Below, one piece after another: positions 61,624 to 64,000 of a stretch of DNA of 64,000 nucleotides. Within the stretch, counting starts at the first letter, position 1. The number at the start of each line of letters is the position of its first letter. The position numbers and the translations under genes were made by a program. The notes beneath the pieces are model-generated. The model made no database searches, had not been told where the DNA came from, and was given only the letters and a program-made list of their open reading frames with translations. The DNA lies in NCBI RefSeq assembly GCF_900107125.1, contig NZ_FNOU01000006.1:1-64000 (forward strand). The letters are read 5' to 3'. Source of the DNA: Eubacterium barkeri (GTDB taxonomy: Bacteria; Bacillota; Clostridia; Eubacteriales; Eubacteriaceae).

Positions 61624-63033
61624 ATGGAAGCAAAAGTAAAACACTTTTTACAATTGGTAGAAGCGCAGCTCCCCGAGGTGACCATCCTCACCCGGGAGGA
61701 GGAACGACTGATTTATGCCCATGGTTGTTATCCCCTGGAATATAAATGGCTGCTTCAGGGACCCTATAAATATTTGCCTGAAGCTATCCTTATGCCCAAT
61801 AACACAGCAGAAGTCAGCGCGATTATGAGCCTCTCTGAAGCTGGTGACGTAGGCATCATCCCCTTTGGTGGTGGCTCCGGCATTGTCGGCGGCAGTATTG
61901 CTGAAAACCACGAGGTTATGGTGGATCTAAAGCGATTGCGTCATTTTGAAATCAATGCCATCAATTGTACGGCAACGGGCGGTGCAGGCTTAACCGGAGC
62001 TGAATTTGAAAATATGTTAAATGAAGCTGGGTTTACCTGCGGCCAGTACCCCCAGTCCTTTCAAAGTGCAGTATTGGGTGGGATGGTTTCTACCCGAGCC
62101 ATAGGGACCTTCTCGACCAAGTACGGCAAAATGGATGATATGGTCAATTCCATGGAGGTGGTTCTTCCCAATGGGCATATCCTGCGCACGCATAAATGTC
62201 CAAAGGCCTCCACGGGTCCAGAGCTCGATCAATTATTTTTAGGGGCCGAAGGTGTTTATGGCTTAGTGACGGAGGTGGAAGTTAAAATCTATCCCGTGGC
62301 GGAAAAACGTTATTTTGAGGCTTATACCTTCCCCTCAACGGAACAGGCACTCACTGCGGTTCGAAGCTTTGTGCAGAACAACGTCCACCCAGCCGTCGTC
62401 CGGGTCTATGACGAAGAGGAAGCCATTCCGAAGATTGAAAAATATGGCTATGAAACAGGCTATGTCTTTGTCGTCTTTGGGTACGAAGGTCTGGTGCAGC
62501 AGGTGGATTTAGAAGTTGAGTTGGTAAAGGGCTACTGCGAAGCCAATGGGGGTGTTGCCAAAGGCAAAGAACCGGGATATGACTGGTTCAACTCCCGCTT
62601 CTCCACTAAAAAAATGCTGGATCATGATGCCATGAAGGGGGGGACTGCAGATGCCATTGAAGTCGCAGCACCCTGGGATTGCATTGCCAACGTCTGGCGG
62701 GAAATGCGCAAGGCCCTGGAGCCACTGTGCACCAGCGTCGACTGCCATTTCTCCCATGTGTATCACACCGGGGCCAGTGTCTATGTCATCTTCCACGCCC
62801 AAACCGGCGGCGATGATTTTGATGGTGAACAGCGTTATAAAGAATGTCTGGACACCGCCATTCGCACAAGCCTGGCCAATGGGGGCAATGTGTCCCACCA
62901 CCATGGCAGTGGAAAAGCGAAAGCCCCTTATCTGGTAGACGAACATGGACAAGCCGGTATTGAAGTGATGCAGAAGATTAAAGATGCCCTGGATCCGAAG
63001 GGATTAGTCAATAAAGGAGTGCTGGGATTATGA
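61624..63033 (+). CDS. Alkyl-DHAP-synthase/GlcD-like FAD-binding oxidase
   Basis: 469 residues. The PCMH-type FAD domain shows PFGGGSGIVGGS, GFTCGQYPQSFQSAVLGGMVSTRAIGTFSTKYGKMDDMVNSM and LFLGAEGVYGLVTEVEVKI; the cap domain has CHFSHVYHTGASVYVIFH and, near the end, NGGNVSHHHGSGKAKAPYLVDEHG. The HHHGxGK motif and the layout are close to alkylglycerone-phosphate synthase, which acts on an acyl-DHAP without net redox; GlcD-type oxidases are the other close branch. Because the operon makes DHAP, a DHAP derivative is a plausible substrate. The ATG at 61624 is chosen over a GTG at 61612. The stop overlaps the next start as ATGA. Confidence 0.8.
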   Translation: MEAKVKHFLQLVEAQLPEVTILTREEERLIYAHGCYPLEYKWLLQGPYKYLPEAILMPNNTAEVSAIMSLSEAGDVGIIPFGGGSGIVGGSIAENHEVMVDLKRLRHFEINAINCTATGGAGLTGAEFENMLNEAGFTCGQYPQSFQSAVLGGMVSTRAIGTFSTKYGKMDDMVNSMEVVLPNGHILRTHKCPKASTGPELDQLFLGAEGVYGLVTEVEVKIYPVAEKRYFEAYTFPSTEQALTAVRSFVQNNVHPAVVRVYDEEEAIPKIEKYGYETGYVFVVFGYEGLVQQVDLEVELVKGYCEANGGVAKGKEPGYDWFNSRFSTKKMLDHDAMKGGTADAIEVAAPWDCIANVWREMRKALEPLCTSVDCHFSHVYHTGASVYVIFHAQTGGDDFDGEQRYKECLDTAIRTSLANGGNVSHHHGSGKAKAPYLVDEHGQAGIEVMQKIKDALDPKGLVNKGVLGL

Positions 63034-64000
63034 GAGACTATACATTAAAAAATTATGAAGAGCAGCTGAATCATCAGGTTATCCATATGGACCAGGCGGT
63101 CTGCTATTGCCCGGAATTCCGGGCGTCCTGCATGATGCATGATTATCCCTCGAGACGGTTGCAGCTGGCCCGTTCCGTTTTTAAGGGGGACCTGGAGGCC
63201 AACGACTTCATCGCAAACCTCCAATTCCAAAGCATCCTTTCCCGTCAGGGGGAGCGCTGGCAGAATTTTGGCGAAAACCCTGAGGATGGAATGGACGCCA
63301 CCATCCTTTGCCGGGACATGTTTGTACAGAAGGGTTATGGGGCATCCATTGTAGACGACTTAGAAGAAGCACTTGGCAAAAATGGCGGCCATATCTACGG
63401 GGTAAATCAACAGGATTACACCAATGATCTGCCCATCGATGCCGCAAGTGATACCGCCCTGCTCATTGATGATGCCACAGCAGCCTTTGATGAATCAGGA
63501 ATCGCTGGGGTTGGAAATTATTTTAAAAGAAAAGGGGAGTCCTTCATCCCCGCATCGGCCAGACCGGTATTTCTGGGATTTGAATATTTCGCCCATGGCT
63601 TAGTTGACGCAGGTATTGCTCATCTCAAGGCTTTGATTGAAGATCTTGAGCACCAGGGTGTCAAACGGGTGATTGTCCTCTCCGCACAGGCTAAATATAT
63701 GCTGACCACCTTAGCCGAAAAATTGGGGATGCCTCCAGCCTTCCAGGTTGAATACTTAGTGGACACCATGGAAAGGGCCTGGTGCGACACACCCTCCTAT
63801 TTATACGCCGGAAGCTTTAACCTGCGCTATTGCCAGGAAAGCCACCGTCTCAATACTCTTTATGACAACGCTGTCCAGGACAGCATCCCCACAAGCCAGG
63901 AGTTTACACCTCTGGTAAAGGGAGATGTCCGTCTCAATACCCTGACCATTTGGCAAAAGCCCCTGGGTCCAGAGTACCGTATTTTTGGAATGGCAGAGTC
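63030..64000 (+). CDS. Cysteine-containing protein, possibly an Fe-S partner (3' truncated)
   Basis: The frame runs off the right edge after 323 codons. The ATG at 63030 overlaps the upstream stop (ATGA) and has AAAGGAG before it. The N-terminus carries AVCYCPEFRASCMMHDYP, with Cys25, Cys27 and Cys34; later are ATILCRDMF, RAWCDTPSYLYAG and RYCQESHR. Cys clusters behind a GlcD/AGPS-like flavoprotein suggest an Fe-S subunit like GlcF/GlpC, but no standard CxxCxxCxxxCP ferredoxin motif is present in this part. I do not recognise the family. Confidence 0.6.
   Translation, partial: MRDYTLKNYEEQLNHQVIHMDQAVCYCPEFRASCMMHDYPSRRLQLARSVFKGDLEANDFIANLQFQSILSRQGERWQNFGENPEDGMDATILCRDMFVQKGYGASIVDDLEEALGKNGGHIYGVNQQDYTNDLPIDAASDTALLIDDATAAFDESGIAGVGNYFKRKGESFIPASARPVFLGFEYFAHGLVDAGIAHLKALIEDLEHQGVKRVIVLSAQAKYMLTTLAEKLGMPPAFQVEYLVDTMERAWCDTPSYLYAGSFNLRYCQESHRLNTLYDNAVQDSIPTSQEFTPLVKGDVRLNTLTIWQKPLGPEYRIFGMAE

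Overview
The window looks like chromosome of a low-to-middle GC, anaerobic Gram-positive bacterium of the class Clostridia, possibly Eubacteriaceae. The evidence is a PolC-type replicase, FGGY kinase and 2-hydroxyacyl-CoA dehydratase activase-type proteins, a DUF4364 protein, a Gx transporter next to a NusG-domain-II protein, HslUV, strong AGGAGG ribosome binding sites and many TGnTATAAT promoters. The genus is an inference and was not tested.

Layout. 1-3400 is an AT-rich surface/polysaccharide patch: the end of a YG-repeat NlpC/P60 cell-wall protein, a GC-richer coding remnant, and wecB. 3585-7039 holds a P-type ATPase, a Pro/CAT/Phe tRNA array and a small toxin-antitoxin pair. 7036-9740 (minus) is a folate operon (folE, an HD-domain gene, folP, folB-folK fusion) behind a leader that I read as a tetrahydrofolate riboswitch. 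polA, coaE and tRNA-Leu/Gly follow, then an S24-type repressor and a nitrilase-family amidase on the minus strand. 15434-21212 is a two-gene unit of an FGGY kinase and a 1410-residue double-activase/dehydratase-like protein. 21229-28768 is uppS-cdsA-rseP-ispG-polC, without dxr, followed by a VanY-type carboxypeptidase and valS. 32480-35355 is a manganese (yybP-ykoY) riboswitch with its terminator and a P-type ATPase. 35449-40963 carries a DUF4364 gene, two shortened QueG-like proteins, a DUF512 radical-SAM protein, der, and the Gx/NusG-II pair. 41043-49405 is tRNA-Leu, a small S24-like protein, a GH25 lysozyme, malic enzyme, topA, hslVU, rpsB and tsf.

The most unusual part is 49702-53804: a TspO-like membrane protein, a CrtI-like FAD oxidoreductase, and close relatives of staphyloxanthin CrtQ (glycosyltransferase) and CrtO (acyltransferase), with no carotenoid synthase in the window. 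It could make a glycosylated and acylated polyprenoid in an anaerobe. After a divergently transcribed two-component system comes a glycerol module (55651-64000): a DeoR/GlpR regulator, glpK, a GlpA-like flavoprotein with an N-terminal BON-like domain, an NAD(P)/FAD oxidoreductase, a DUF1667 protein, an alkyl-DHAP-synthase-like flavoprotein and a cysteine-containing protein cut by the right edge.

All functions come from reading motifs and gene order. No database search was run.
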